From the IMG/VR virus record IMGVR_UViG_3300008119_000039, positions 1 through 64,000 of that record: DNA of 64,000 nt, one strand, 5' to 3'. The notes below the pieces were generated by a model. That model had not been told where the DNA came from and searched no databases. It was given only the letters and a program-made list of their open reading frames with translations. Made by a program: the position numbers and the translations under genes. The DNA comes from a virus. Each line of letters opens with the position of its first letter. Position 1 is the first letter of the stretch. Shown in pieces: positions 38,845 to 47,774 of the stretch.

Positions 38845-39735
38845 ATGATTTTAGTTGACTATTCGCAAGTTGCTCTCAGCAACATTCTATCTTTCCAGCG
38901 TGAGTTGAAAGGAAGTGACTCTGAAGTAAAGAACTTGATTCGTCACGTTACCCTTTCTACTTTGAAATCATACAAGAAGAAGTATGGTAAAGAGTATGGC
39001 GAACTTGTTATTTGTTGCGATGGACGCAAGTACTGGCGTAGAGAAATCTTCCCACACTACAAAGCTGGTCGCAAGAAATCCCGTGAAGCCAGTGAACTAA
39101 ACTGGACATTGATCTTTGATACACTATCAGAAATGCGTGAAGATATTGCAAAGCATTTTCCATATAAAGTTATTCATATCGATCGTGCTGAAGCTGATGA
39201 TATTATTGCAGTTCTTGCTAAGTGGACTCAGACCAATGACCTAGTTCAACAAGGATTGGTTGAAGACCCACAAAAGGTTTTAATTCTTTCTTCTGATGGT
39301 GACTTTATCCAACTGCAAAAGTTTGATAACGTGACACAATGGTCACCGATGCAAAAGAAACAGATCAAAGCCAATGCTCGTGAACTACACGAAAAGAAAA
39401 TCACCCACATCGTTAAAGCTGGTGATGATGGCATTCCAAATATCTTTAGTAAAGATGATGTGTTTGTTATTGGTGAACGACAGAAAGTTTGCTCAGCAAA
39501 ACGTCTTGCTGAGTTTATTGAGAATGGGTATGATGCATGTAAGAATGATGATGAACGTCGCAACTGGCACCGTAACGTACAGTTGATTGACTTTGATTAC
39601 ATTCCAGAAGACGTTTCTACGCAGATCATAGATACATATACAAAGTACAAAACAACTGGCGACAAGATGTCAATTATGCAATATCTTATTGACAACAAGT
39701 GTCGTTTACTTTTAGACGAGCTGGAGGACTTTTAA
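38845..39735 (+). CDS. rnh: RNase H (T4 rnh-like 5'-nuclease, FEN family)
   Basis: 296 aa, close to T4 RNase H (305). LVDYSQVAL at the N-terminus carries the first acidic residue, CCDGRKYWRREIFPHYKAGRK is the helical arch region with the conserved YK.R, AEADDIIAVLAKW the central acidic cluster, and ILSSDGDFIQLQ the second metal cluster. It removes RNA primers and 5' flaps during lagging-strand synthesis. ATG 38845 follows the previous stop by two bases. TAATG joins it to the next gene. Confidence 0.9.
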   Translation: MILVDYSQVALSNILSFQRELKGSDSEVKNLIRHVTLSTLKSYKKKYGKEYGELVICCDGRKYWRREIFPHYKAGRKKSREASELNWTLIFDTLSEMREDIAKHFPYKVIHIDRAEADDIIAVLAKWTQTNDLVQQGLVEDPQKVLILSSDGDFIQLQKFDNVTQWSPMQKKQIKANARELHEKKITHIVKAGDDGIPNIFSKDDVFVIGERQKVCSAKRLAEFIENGYDACKNDDERRNWHRNVQLIDFDYIPEDVSTQIIDTYTKYKTTGDKMSIMQYLIDNKCRLLLDELEDF

Positions 39736-40202
39736 TGGCAACAAAATATATCACTGAAATCTTAGACGATATCAATTCTGATCCTACTAAGATTGTTAAT
39801 TACAAAGAAAATGGAGCATTGCGTTTGGTTCTAGAACACGCATTTGATCCAGCAAAGAAATTTATCTTGCCTGAGGGTAGTCCTCCATATAAAGAAGACA
39901 CAGCACCTCAAGGTATGAATCCTTCTAATCTTCATATGGAAGCCAAGAAGCTATATGTGTTCTGTCGTGCAGATCTAAATCCTGTTCGCAGAGAAAGTCT
40001 TTTTATTCAATTGCTTGAGAACAGTCACCCAAGTGAAGCCAAGCTATTGCTTGCAGTCAAAGATCAAAAGCTAACTAAGATGTATCCTAAAATTACACAT
40101 AAGTTAGTCAGTAATACTTGGTCTGTTATTCCTGCTCCAGTTGCAAAGGAGAAAAAGGTAACAAAAAAAGAACAGGCTCCAGAGAATGGAGCAAGTGCCT
40201 AA
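39735..40202 (+). CDS. Conserved protein next to RNase H (cyanophage-like, DUF6433 type)
   Basis: 155 aa from ATG 39735 in a TAATG overlap with rnh. Motifs: YITEILDDINSDPTKIVNYKENGALRLVLEHAFDP near the N-terminus and FCRADLNPVRRESLFIQLLE in the middle. It ends in a Lys-rich tail (KEKKVTKKEQAPENG). I recall a protein of this form beside RNase H in T4-like cyanophages, without known function. Confidence 0.65.
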   Translation: MATKYITEILDDINSDPTKIVNYKENGALRLVLEHAFDPAKKFILPEGSPPYKEDTAPQGMNPSNLHMEAKKLYVFCRADLNPVRRESLFIQLLENSHPSEAKLLLAVKDQKLTKMYPKITHKLVSNTWSVIPAPVAKEKKVTKKEQAPENGASA

Positions 40203-40226
40203 CTGCAAGATATCAAGAATCTTTAC

Positions 40227-40255
40227 TTGACAAAATAAAGAAATTGCTGTATAAT
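40227..40255 (+). promoter_or_regulatory. Consensus sigma70 promoter
   Basis: TTGACA (40227-40232), 17 nt, TATAAT (40250-40255): a perfect consensus pair, also overlapped by a TTTACT at 40222. It drives the envelope gene run from 40285. Confidence 0.9.
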
Positions 40256-40284
40256 TATATTATGAAGCGTGTGAAAGGTTAATA

Positions 40285-40608
40285 ATGAAATCATTAATTA
40301 TGTTATCCTGTGTTGTTGCAACGAATGCCATGGCACTGGACTTTGATACAGAGTGGGCTAGGTATGCCAGTGATTTTGAAAGACTAAAACAAAAAACTGT
40401 TGTGGCTACAAAATCTACTGGTATTGAAGTTACAGATAAGTCTACTAAATTGCCTGAGAAAACTACTCAGATGAATGTATTACAGCAAGTTGACCCTAAG
40501 TCTCCTGAGAGATTGGGGTATAATTTGTCAGATCCAATTATGCGGGATCGTGTAATAGACGCATATAACAAACCCAATGCAGTAGTTTATTCTGTAACCT
40601 TGAATTGA
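40285..40608 (+). CDS. Small periplasmic protein
   Basis: 107 aa. Signal peptide MKSLIMLSCVVATNAMA with cleavage after AMA, then a charged, helical mature part (DFDTEWARYASDFERLKQK) and a Thr/Lys-rich linker. No Cys in the mature part. First gene of an envelope-directed run of four genes under the perfect promoter. Function unknown. Confidence 0.7.
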   Translation: MKSLIMLSCVVATNAMALDFDTEWARYASDFERLKQKTVVATKSTGIEVTDKSTKLPEKTTQMNVLQQVDPKSPERLGYNLSDPIMRDRVIDAYNKPNAVVYSVTLN

Positions 40609-40619
40609 AAGTATATATT

Positions 40620-41159
40620 ATGAAAAAAGTAATCCTAGCAGTTGCGGTTCTCGCACTATCAGCATGCAGTTCAACAAAACTAACTGATGCTGGTCAATCC
40701 TCAGATGCAGTTAAGTATACACAAGACTTTGGTAAAGTTGAAGTTACATTCAACGACAAGGGTGAGTGGGAATCTCTTAAGTCATCTGCAACATCTTCAG
40801 TGCCAATTTCTGTTGATGCTGGTCTTGAACAAGGTATGAATGTAGCACTTATGCGTGCTAAACGTAATATCGTTGAGTTTATTAATCAGGATCTAAAATC
40901 AAAAACAACCACAGATACAATTACCAAAGCACTTGAGAAAAACATATCGGATGACGATGCTAAATCTAAACAAAAAGCTGCAGATATTGCCAGTGAGATC
41001 ACTGAAAAGATTGCAGTTGAATCGAATGGTATCTTAAAGGGTATTTACATTGTTGAGCGTAAAATATCCCAAGATTCTAAAACTGTTGTTGTTACAGTGC
41101 AAGTTGACAAACGATCTATGAATGCAGCAAGTCAACTACGTGTAGCTATGGGGAACTAA
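40620..41159 (+). CDS. LPP20-like lipoprotein
   Basis: 179 aa. Lipoprotein signal MKKVILAVAVLALSACSS (lipobox L-S-A-C). The mature part has an ALMRAKRNIVEFIN helix and IVERKISQDSKTVVVTVQVDKRS strands, the pattern of LPP20/curli-assembly-like secreted domains. ATG 40620 is preferred over TTG 40605. It is followed after one base by a small membrane peptide and by the FlgT-like protein at 41289, which shares the same kind of domain. Confidence 0.7.
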   Translation: MKKVILAVAVLALSACSSTKLTDAGQSSDAVKYTQDFGKVEVTFNDKGEWESLKSSATSSVPISVDAGLEQGMNVALMRAKRNIVEFINQDLKSKTTTDTITKALEKNISDDDAKSKQKAADIASEITEKIAVESNGILKGIYIVERKISQDSKTVVVTVQVDKRSMNAASQLRVAMGN

Positions 41160-41160
41160 T

Positions 41161-41289
41161 ATGAAATCATTTATTCTAGGAACGATCTTTGGTTTAGTTT
41201 TGGCAACTGTTGGCTTCAGTGGAATTGCTAAAATTTTAGATCGAGGTATAGATACAGTTAAAACCCATTCAGAACAACTGGCAAAGTAA
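41161..41289 (+). CDS. Small membrane protein (42 aa)
   Basis: MKSFILGTIFGLVLATVGFSGIAKILDRG starts a 42-residue protein with one hydrophobic N-terminal segment and a short charged tail. It stands between the LPP20-like lipoprotein and the FlgT-like protein; its stop overlaps the next ATG (TAATG), a sign of a real gene. Confidence 0.6.
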   Translation: MKSFILGTIFGLVLATVGFSGIAKILDRGIDTVKTHSEQLAK

Positions 41290-42290
41290 TGAAATATACA
41301 TTGCTGGCACTTTCTTTAGTTGCGAGTTTATGTAGTGCAGAAGAAGTTGTTACCACAGGATACGGTAATACGTTTGAATCTGCACTACGTAATGCAAAAA
41401 TCTCAGCAATAGCAAAGGTTACTGGAACGTGGATATCAAGTGAGCATTTTGTCAAGAATGGTGCACTAACTGAGGAAATTGTTCAGTACAATGGTGGTGT
41501 CATTAAGAAGTATGAGGTTCTTTCGTATCACAATAATGAAGTTAAGATCAAAGCTGATGTTGATGTTGTAAAAGATAATAGAGTTGGAACTAAGTCTAAA
41601 GATATTCCAACTGAAATGCGCAATACTTTACTTGAGCAACAACAAAATCGTGATAAGATTCAAAAAGCTGTAAAGTTTCTTGATAGTAAATCCAAGGCAA
41701 TGAACCTGATGACACGAGATGTGTCTTACAATAATAAAGGTTCTATTACTGAGGTGACTATTAAAGGAACTATATCGTGGACACCTAAGTGGATTTCTGA
41801 TACAACTACGCTTGGTAAAACCATAGATGTATATGGCAGAGTTAATCGTGATACACATGAAAGAGTTTCTGGAAGTATTATCAATGCTGCATACAATACA
41901 CCAGTAATGTTACCTGCGTTATTTTTATATGGATTGACTAAACCTGAATCCTTGGAATTATCAGATCAAAATCAATTATGTTTCGTGAATGATTCATGTT
42001 ACGTAACAGGTGTTCCTTTCACAATGTTTGATAGTGATATACGTGTGATAGTTGAGGGTTCCAGAGATAAAGAAAAGATTTACAATACTGTAATTAAATT
42101 TAGAGATACTAATCTGTATGAAATAATTGCAGCAGGTGACGAGAAGCGAAGTTGGTTTGGAACTCGTATAACATACAATAACCCAACAGTGCAGATTAAT
42201 ACTAACACGCAGATGAATGTAACATTCTCTTTTGTGTTAGATACAAAGAAGTTGTCGGAAATTGATAAGTTTGACTTTGTTATTAACTAG
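41289..42290 (+). CDS. Exported FlgT/LPP20-like protein
   Basis: 333 aa. Signal peptide MKYTLLALSLVASLCSA, then VVTTGYGNTFESALRNAKISAIAKVTGTWISS, the pattern of the FlgT N-terminal/LPP20 domain (A.G.G.t.eeAl.nA). In bacteria such proteins assemble around the flagellar motor or the outer membrane. A second beta-rich domain fills the C-terminal half (GRVNRDTHERVSGS to VTFSFVLD). Together with 40285 and 40620 this is a set of host-type envelope proteins carried by the phage. Confidence 0.65.
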   Translation: MKYTLLALSLVASLCSAEEVVTTGYGNTFESALRNAKISAIAKVTGTWISSEHFVKNGALTEEIVQYNGGVIKKYEVLSYHNNEVKIKADVDVVKDNRVGTKSKDIPTEMRNTLLEQQQNRDKIQKAVKFLDSKSKAMNLMTRDVSYNNKGSITEVTIKGTISWTPKWISDTTTLGKTIDVYGRVNRDTHERVSGSIINAAYNTPVMLPALFLYGLTKPESLELSDQNQLCFVNDSCYVTGVPFTMFDSDIRVIVEGSRDKEKIYNTVIKFRDTNLYEIIAAGDEKRSWFGTRITYNNPTVQINTNTQMNVTFSFVLDTKKLSEIDKFDFVIN

Positions 42291-42299
42291 GAGATAATT

Positions 42300-42800
42300 A
42301 TGCCAAATTGGTGTGATAATATAGTGACTTTGCGTCATTCAGATAAAAGTAAAATTGATGCTCTAGAGCAAGAATTGTTGAAAGAAGATCCTTCAGTATT
42401 TAACTTGCTACAACCAAGACCAGCTGATCAAGAAGAAAATTGGTATGACTGGAATGTAAGTAATTGGGGAACTAAGTGGGATGCTAGTGTTCATGATTGG
42501 GGTCGTGATGATGATAATGAAATTTGGATTTCATTTGATTCCGCATGGTCACCACCAACAACATTATATGAATTCTTACTAGAATCTGGTTGGGATGTCA
42601 GTGCATATTACCATGAGGGTGGTGTGGGATATTGTGGTAAATTCACAACAGAAGATGGTGATGAATGCTACGAGTATGATATGAGTGATAGATCTAGTAT
42701 TGAAGAACTCCCTGAAGACATTGAAAATTACGCTGGTCTTTTAGACTACCACGATGAATGTGTAGCCAATGGAGACTTTGATGAAGCAAAAGTGGGTTGA
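42300..42800 (+). CDS. Api92-like (DUF1281-type) protein
   Basis: 166 aa. It opens MPNWCDNIVTLRHSD, the hallmark of the Api92-like family, and carries the aromatic pattern WYDWNVSNWGTKWD near residue 45 and the strand EIWISFDSAWSPP near 76. The C-terminal part is very acidic. Members are common in phages and genomic islands; their function is unclear. Overlaps the dCMP deaminase by 20 bases. Confidence 0.8.
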   Translation: MPNWCDNIVTLRHSDKSKIDALEQELLKEDPSVFNLLQPRPADQEENWYDWNVSNWGTKWDASVHDWGRDDDNEIWISFDSAWSPPTTLYEFLLESGWDVSAYYHEGGVGYCGKFTTEDGDECYEYDMSDRSSIEELPEDIENYAGLLDYHDECVANGDFDEAKVG

Positions 42801-43230
42801 TGCATTTATGGATACAGCTGAGAGATTTGCTCAGCTATCCAGTGCGAAACGATTGAAGGTAGGTTCGGTAGTTGTAAAAGACAATCGTATCATCTCAATC
42901 GGATACAATGGTATGCCTGCTGGGTGGGACAACTCATGCGAAGAAGTCATTGAGGTTCATGAAGATGGTGGAGTTGTAACTAAGACAAAAGATGAGGTAA
43001 TTCATGCTGAAGCAAATGCTATTCTCAAGTTGGCACGTGATGGTGAATCAGGCAATGGTTCCATTTTATTCTGTACTCATGCTCCTTGCGTACAATGTGC
43101 TAAATTAATCCACGGAGCAGGCATAAGTAAGATGTATTACCGAGATTCATACCGTGACGAACTTGGTATAGATTTTTTAAAGAAGTGTAATATTGAAGTT
43201 ATTAAGATAAAGGAAATAGAAAATGAGTAA
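42781..43230 (+). CDS. dCMP deaminase
   Basis: 149 aa. HAEANAI (zinc His and catalytic Glu) and APCVQCAKLI (two zinc Cys) form the cytidine/dCMP deaminase site, with MDTAERFAQLSSAKRLKVGSVVVKD at the N-terminus. It turns dCMP into dUMP, substrate for ThyX. ATG 42781 has GGAG upstream with a good spacing; ATG 42769 is an in-frame alternative. Overlaps rubrerythrin by eight bases. Confidence 0.9.
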   Translation: MKQKWVDAFMDTAERFAQLSSAKRLKVGSVVVKDNRIISIGYNGMPAGWDNSCEEVIEVHEDGGVVTKTKDEVIHAEANAILKLARDGESGNGSILFCTHAPCVQCAKLIHGAGISKMYYRDSYRDELGIDFLKKCNIEVIKIKEIENE

Positions 43231-43663
43231 AAATTTAAAAGGTACAATTACCGAGCAATCTTTAAAAGATGCATTCGCTGGTGAATCAAAAGCTAATCGT
43301 CGCTATTTGTATTTTGCAAACATGGCTGATATTGCTGGTGCACAAGATGTTGCATCAGTATTCCGTCACACAGCTGAAGGTGAAACTGGTCATGCCCATG
43401 GTCACATGGAGTATTTGATCGCTGGTGGTAGTGGAGATCCAGAAACAGGTTTACCTGCAGGTGATGTGGTTCAAGCATTGGAAAGTGCCATTGCTGGTGA
43501 GACACACGAGTATACAGATATGTATCCAGGTATGGCTAAAGCTGCACGTGATGAAGGTTTTGACGAGATCGCCGATTGGTTCGAGACTTTAGCTAAGGCA
43601 GAACGTAGTCACGCTAACAAGTTTACCAAAACATTGGCAGCGTACAAAGCAGAACAAGCCTAA
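43223..43663 (+). CDS. Rubrerythrin-like di-iron protein
   Basis: 146 aa. [19 protein letters not shown] near residue 15 and [13 protein letters not shown] near 53, then [14 protein letters not shown] near 88 and [11 protein letters not shown] near 127 form the two E..H-type ligand helices of the rubrerythrin di-iron site. The C-terminal rubredoxin domain (CxxC...CxxC) of classical rubrerythrins is missing. Such proteins reduce peroxide. Coupled with dCMP deaminase by overlap. Phage rubrerythrin suggests protection of iron enzymes from peroxide; this is inference. Confidence 0.85.
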   Translation: MSKNLKGTITEQSLKDAFAGESKANRRYLYFANMADIAGAQDVASVFRHTAEGETGHAHGHMEYLIAGGSGDPETGLPAGDVVQALESAIAGETHEYTDMYPGMAKAARDEGFDEIADWFETLAKAERSHANKFTKTLAAYKAEQA

Positions 43664-43671
43664 AATAGTTA

Positions 43672-44235
43672 ATGACAACTACTAAACACGAGTGGTGGGC
43701 AACCCCAGTTTGGGAAATTGAAACTGGGTTTGACTCAACCTTTAATAATGAGTTATTGGTAGAAATTGAAAAGTGTAAACCACCAACAAATCCTTATATG
43801 TTTAACATATGGGATTATAATACACCAAATATAACTACACTAAAACAAAAGATACTTTCTGCTGCAAAAGAAAATGCATCACCTTATTTGGGACAGGCTT
43901 ATACATTTAATCCAATAATGTCACGTGGTTGGGTTAATCGTCAGCATCCTGGAAATTCTCTTGCACTACATAATCATGGCGATGCGATGTTGGCTTGCAC
44001 ATATTACATAAAAACTCCAAATAATAGCGGAGACCTTCAGCTAGTAGATCCACGTGGTGGCGTTAATTGGGATTTAATTAGAGAAGGTAATGTTATGGGC
44101 ATTAAATATAAACGCATAAAACCAACTGAAGGTAAGCTGGTTATGTTTCCTGCATTTTTAGTGCACATGGTAGAGCTAAATAAAAGTCAAACTACTAGGA
44201 TTAGTTTGGCTACTAACATTTATACAGGGAATTAA
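43672..44235 (+). CDS. 2OG-Fe(II) oxygenase (phage type, LVDPRGG signature)
   Basis: 187 aa. LHNHGDAMLACTYYIKTP holds HxxxD-type or HxD iron ligands, LQLVDPRGGVNW is a signature strand, GKLVMFPAFLVHMVELN gives the distal His, and TRISLATNI the 2OG Arg. A paralogue at 52176 shares LVLLDPRGGVMW and HPGYLVHFVEPT. Members hydroxylate protein or small-molecule substrates. A start with a poor ribosome site (ATG 43672) follows rubrerythrin by eight bases. Confidence 0.75.
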   Translation: MTTTKHEWWATPVWEIETGFDSTFNNELLVEIEKCKPPTNPYMFNIWDYNTPNITTLKQKILSAAKENASPYLGQAYTFNPIMSRGWVNRQHPGNSLALHNHGDAMLACTYYIKTPNNSGDLQLVDPRGGVNWDLIREGNVMGIKYKRIKPTEGKLVMFPAFLVHMVELNKSQTTRISLATNIYTGN

Positions 44236-44236
44236 A

Positions 44237-44911
44237 ATGAAACAATGGGTTGATTATCAATTAAAAAATCAAGTGCGTAACTGGGACTGGGAAAAGCGAG
44301 TTTACAAAATAGAAAATGTATCTCCAGTTCTTGGCGAACACTTCGATCAAATCGTGAATGGTATTGAAGATGGTTCAATTCCAACCAAATTTGAAAACGT
44401 ATTCTTTAATAAAGATTACATCGCAAGAACTGCAGCAAGCACCAATGGTGATGTCAGTGAAAACGATTTTAGAACTTGGTTGCTTGAGTACGCAGATTTA
44501 ATGTCTGGTCATGGTCACAATTATACTACCAACTTTGGTCCACACACCGAAGAAATTAATAAGAAATTTGCTGAGTTTTATAAACTAAAACTAGAAACAG
44601 TTTCTGCTAGAATTCAAATTGAAAAACCTGGACAATACTTTGTCGTTCATATGGATCGCCAGCGTTATAAAAAATGGACTTTAGATGAAGAAGTTGTTTA
44701 CGATAAAGTTCGTGATCAACATGCGCACGATATCTTTATTACATTCTTAACTGATCAACAGCTTGGTCAGAATTTTACTTTTGGATTGAATGCTATTAAT
44801 TGGAAGAAGGGTGACACCTTTACTTTTGAACATCAAAGTATCCCACACTACACTTCCAATGTTGGATATCATCCAAACTATATACTTGTTGTAACTGGCG
44901 AAAAGATTTAA
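44237..44911 (+). CDS. 2OG-Fe(II) oxygenase-like protein (HMD...H type)
   Basis: 224 aa. YFVVHMDRQRYKKW gives HxD (H-M-D), with HQSIPHYTSNVGYHPNYILVVTG providing the distal His on the last strands. IQIEKPGQYF precedes it as the first jelly-roll strand. This is the build of aspartyl hydroxylase/cupin-like dioxygenases. It starts one base after the previous stop, so both are co-expressed. Substrate unknown. Confidence 0.65.
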   Translation: MKQWVDYQLKNQVRNWDWEKRVYKIENVSPVLGEHFDQIVNGIEDGSIPTKFENVFFNKDYIARTAASTNGDVSENDFRTWLLEYADLMSGHGHNYTTNFGPHTEEINKKFAEFYKLKLETVSARIQIEKPGQYFVVHMDRQRYKKWTLDEEVVYDKVRDQHAHDIFITFLTDQQLGQNFTFGLNAINWKKGDTFTFEHQSIPHYTSNVGYHPNYILVVTGEKI

Positions 44912-44920
44912 GGAAAAAAA

Positions 44921-45814
44921 ATGAAAAAGTTTTTATTTATTGTATTGATGGGCATTTCTAGTATTGCATCTGCAACCCAGCAAGTTCCAAGTCTATGGGC
45001 ATTTAACATTGCCAACACTCAAGGCACTTACTATCGTGCATTGCTTGAACAAGCAAATCAGAATCAAACAAAGTATCAATTCATCCCTGAGCATAAGCCA
45101 GGAGCAGGTGGTTCTATTGCTGCTGGGTATGTAAACAACAGCGATCGACTTACACTACTTGGTACTGCTGCAGCATTTTTTGTTCGCCCACATTTATACG
45201 ATAATGCTGGTTATACCTTTGATCAATTCAAACCTGTATATCTTATTGCAAATAGTCCTGTGGCGTTGACATCAAAGAGTAAAGATTTAAAAACAATTTT
45301 AGCTCAAAAGAAAATTTCAATTGGCACTGCTGGTCCTGGATCTGGAACTCACCTTTATGCATTAAAGTTTAAGGCTCGCCACCCAAACAAAGACATATTA
45401 GTAGTTCCATACAAAAGCAGCACAGAAGCAATTCAAGATGTTCTTGGTGGTCACATTGACTTAGCGTATGAATTTCTTGGTGATGCTGAAGCCAAGGGTG
45501 TTAAAGTCTTGGGTACTACTGGCACAAAAAAGATTAAGAACTATCCATTGTTAAAAGATATGGGATATCCAGATAATGCACAACTTATTGGAATCTATCA
45601 CATCTTAGTTAAGAAAGACGTTTCTGATGAAGTCGTTAGAGAACTACGAGAAATTTTCAATGAAGCAGAAAAGTCAGTAAGATTTCAAGAGTTGTATAAA
45701 TCTGACTCGTCATTTAAACCTGTATTAAAAACTGATAAAGATTACACTGATTGGTACAATAATACTATCAAAACAAATAGATCTCTTATTACACCAGATA
45801 TGAAACTAGACTAA
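44921..45814 (+). CDS. TctC/Bug-type periplasmic solute-binding protein
   Basis: 297 aa. Signal peptide MKKFLFIVLMGISSIASA, then mature HKPGAGGSIAAGYV near residue 51, ISIGTAGPGSGTHLYALKFK near 130, VPYKSSTEAIQDVLGGHIDLAYE near 163, the signature order of the Bug receptor family (tripartite tricarboxylate transport). These proteins bind carboxylates for uptake. The family is hugely expanded in Burkholderiales. A phage copy next to a second one at 56476 is unusual. It could redirect nutrient uptake; the ligand is unknown. Confidence 0.85.
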   Translation: MKKFLFIVLMGISSIASATQQVPSLWAFNIANTQGTYYRALLEQANQNQTKYQFIPEHKPGAGGSIAAGYVNNSDRLTLLGTAAAFFVRPHLYDNAGYTFDQFKPVYLIANSPVALTSKSKDLKTILAQKKISIGTAGPGSGTHLYALKFKARHPNKDILVVPYKSSTEAIQDVLGGHIDLAYEFLGDAEAKGVKVLGTTGTKKIKNYPLLKDMGYPDNAQLIGIYHILVKKDVSDEVVRELREIFNEAEKSVRFQELYKSDSSFKPVLKTDKDYTDWYNNTIKTNRSLITPDMKLD

Positions 45815-45820
45815 GAACAC

Positions 45821-46630
45821 ATGAACGATTCTGATAAGATAAAAAACTGGATCAGAAGTAAAGATCCAGTTTTACAAATTACCCAATGTAAAGATATATT
45901 GGGTAAGATTTTTAATCCTCAATATAGATCAAACAATCCCGTGCACGCCACGGATATGTCAAAACCATTTCATTTTTTAATTGATATAAAAACCAATAGG
46001 ATTATGCTGGCTACGCATAATTCCGAATTGATTAGAATACTATCAAGAATACCAAATACATTTCAAGTTTATAATATTACTGTTAGCCAAATACCTGGAT
46101 GTAAAGACTGGAAGCTAAATGAACATTTTGATTTTGAGTATCCTTGGAATTCAAAATCACTAGACGTTCAATTCTTTATCAATGCTAGCGAACTTGCTGT
46201 AGAACCACTAACTTCTGATCAGATCTATTATTATTTTCTAATTCAACAAAAAGCTGTTTTGATAAGTGTAATATTAGCCATTCTTGAATCTATGAGATTG
46301 GATTGCAATGTTAGCGACAATACATATCAAGAATCAATATACCGAGAGAAGTATGAGCAAGCATTAAAAGTTATTGAGAATAATATTTTTCACGATTATG
46401 AAAATGAATATTATTATGTTACTGACTGGGCTTCTATTAAAGAATTAGATTTGGTTTCTGCAGCAAGAGATATTAAACTCAATCACGATTTACTACACCA
46501 TAGACTGTCTAAGATAGAATATGCTAGACTTATGTTTATTGACAAGATACGTAAAGAAGAAACTCTAAGCAATTTACCTGTAATTCTAAAAGAGTTTAGA
46601 ATGTTTAACTTTGGATATTTAAAATTATGA
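45821..46630 (+). CDS. Unknown protein coupled to PP-loop ATPase
   Basis: 269 aa. Hydrophobic and charged helices mixed with aromatic residues; no signal peptide, no Walker motif. A segment FINASELAVEPLTSDQIYYYFLIQQKAVLISVILAILESM is amphipathic and helical. The stop overlaps the PP-loop ATPase start (ATGA), so the two products probably work together. No family recognised. Confidence 0.7.
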   Translation: MNDSDKIKNWIRSKDPVLQITQCKDILGKIFNPQYRSNNPVHATDMSKPFHFLIDIKTNRIMLATHNSELIRILSRIPNTFQVYNITVSQIPGCKDWKLNEHFDFEYPWNSKSLDVQFFINASELAVEPLTSDQIYYYFLIQQKAVLISVILAILESMRLDCNVSDNTYQESIYREKYEQALKVIENNIFHDYENEYYYVTDWASIKELDLVSAARDIKLNHDLLHHRLSKIEYARLMFIDKIRKEETLSNLPVILKEFRMFNFGYLKL

Positions 46631-47766
46631 ACAACATTATCGCATATAATAGTGTTTATTATTTTGATAGAGAGTTTAGTGAAATATACCCTCAGCTATC
46701 ACATATGAACGATGTTAGATTGTTTGGTGGATTATTTTATCTTTATGCTAGAAATATGTCTATCAATGATAGAACAGAAACTATCCAGATACCATTGAAA
46801 ACAACAGTGCTTGATTACTGTAGGTTGCCAAAATTTGAAGTTAAAGATATTGACTTCGAACTTATTTGTAATAATAGAGCAAGATTGTTAATGGATCAAG
46901 CTAAACAAGGCAACCGTAAAATAGCAATTATGTGGAGTGGTGGCGTAGACAGTACACTAATTGCTACATCATTATTGAAAACTTGTACTAAAGATGAGCT
47001 AAAAGAAAACTGCGTAGTATTACTTTCTCAAGATTCTATTATTGAGAATCCAGCTTTTTATGATAAGCATATACTACCAAACTTTGAACTGATGGCAGCA
47101 AATAACTTTGCTCACATAATGGGCAACGACAAATACTTATATGTAACAGGCGAAGGTAATGACCAATTATTTGCCAGCTTGTTTGTAATTGAAGCATTTA
47201 AGGTTTTTCATAAAGATCCTGAAAGTCCATATAAAGAAATTTCAGATAGTCTTATGATTCCATTCATACAACATAGAACTTCTTTTAATGAAAAAGATTC
47301 TACAAAGTTGTATAGAATCTTAGAGAAACTTTGTGTAGCATCCCCAGTTAAAATTCAAACTCCGTATCAATTTTTCTGGTGGTGTAATTTTGCATTGAAG
47401 TGGCAAAATGTATATGTTCGTTCTATGTTGTTTAGTCATCCAATAAATCGAAACAATATTAAACCTGAGATTAACTATACTACGTTTTTCCACAATGATG
47501 AGTTCCAGCAATGGACTATGAATACTGTAAACAAGCATGGTAGAATAGGTAAAGATGATACCAACCATTCTTATAAAGAAGTGTGTAAAGAGATCATATA
47601 TGAATATGATGGTAACTTAGATTACAGAAAGAATAAAAATAAGTATGGTAGTTTCGGTAAAGTTATTATGAGTAAACACGCATCTAACTTTGTATTGGAA
47701 GATATATCGTTTTACAAGGATATTGATTTTATGGAAATGTATAACCCCATAAACGATTTCGTATAA
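46627..47766 (+). CDS. PP-loop ATP pyrophosphatase (asparagine-synthase-like)
   Basis: 379 aa. IAIMWSGGVDSTLIATSLL near residue 98 is the PP-loop SGGxDS of ATP-pyrophosphatases, which adenylate a carboxyl or carbonyl and release PPi. YVTGEGNDQLFASLF near residue 176 resembles the second ATP loop of asparagine synthases. A Zn-Cys cluster as in QueC is absent. The N-terminal 90 residues lack the Ntn amidotransferase Cys of asparagine synthase B. It lies in an ATGA pair with 45821 and next to the Fe-S genes. Likely role: amide or thiolation chemistry on an unknown substrate. Confidence 0.75.
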   Translation: MNNIIAYNSVYYFDREFSEIYPQLSHMNDVRLFGGLFYLYARNMSINDRTETIQIPLKTTVLDYCRLPKFEVKDIDFELICNNRARLLMDQAKQGNRKIAIMWSGGVDSTLIATSLLKTCTKDELKENCVVLLSQDSIIENPAFYDKHILPNFELMAANNFAHIMGNDKYLYVTGEGNDQLFASLFVIEAFKVFHKDPESPYKEISDSLMIPFIQHRTSFNEKDSTKLYRILEKLCVASPVKIQTPYQFFWWCNFALKWQNVYVRSMLFSHPINRNNIKPEINYTTFFHNDEFQQWTMNTVNKHGRIGKDDTNHSYKEVCKEIIYEYDGNLDYRKNKNKYGSFGKVIMSKHASNFVLEDISFYKDIDFMEMYNPINDFV

Positions 47767-47769
47767 ATA
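47762..47769 (+). promoter_or_regulatory. T4-late-like promoter TATAAATA
   Basis: Exact TATAAATA overlapping the stop of the PP-loop gene, followed by G. It precedes the IscU ATG by only five bases, so the transcript would start within the gene unless another site is used; it may be fortuitous. Confidence 0.35.
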
Positions 47770-47774
47770 GAGTT

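Noticed and set aside
43663-43672. Late promoter at CTAAAATAG
   Set aside because: An extra A compared with the other boxes; spacing to the ATG is too short.
46627-47766. QueC-type 7-cyano-7-deazaguanine synthase for deazaguanine DNA modification
   Set aside because: SGGxDS is present, but the C-terminal Cys4 zinc cluster of QueC is absent and no QueD, QueE or DpdA-like gene was seen.
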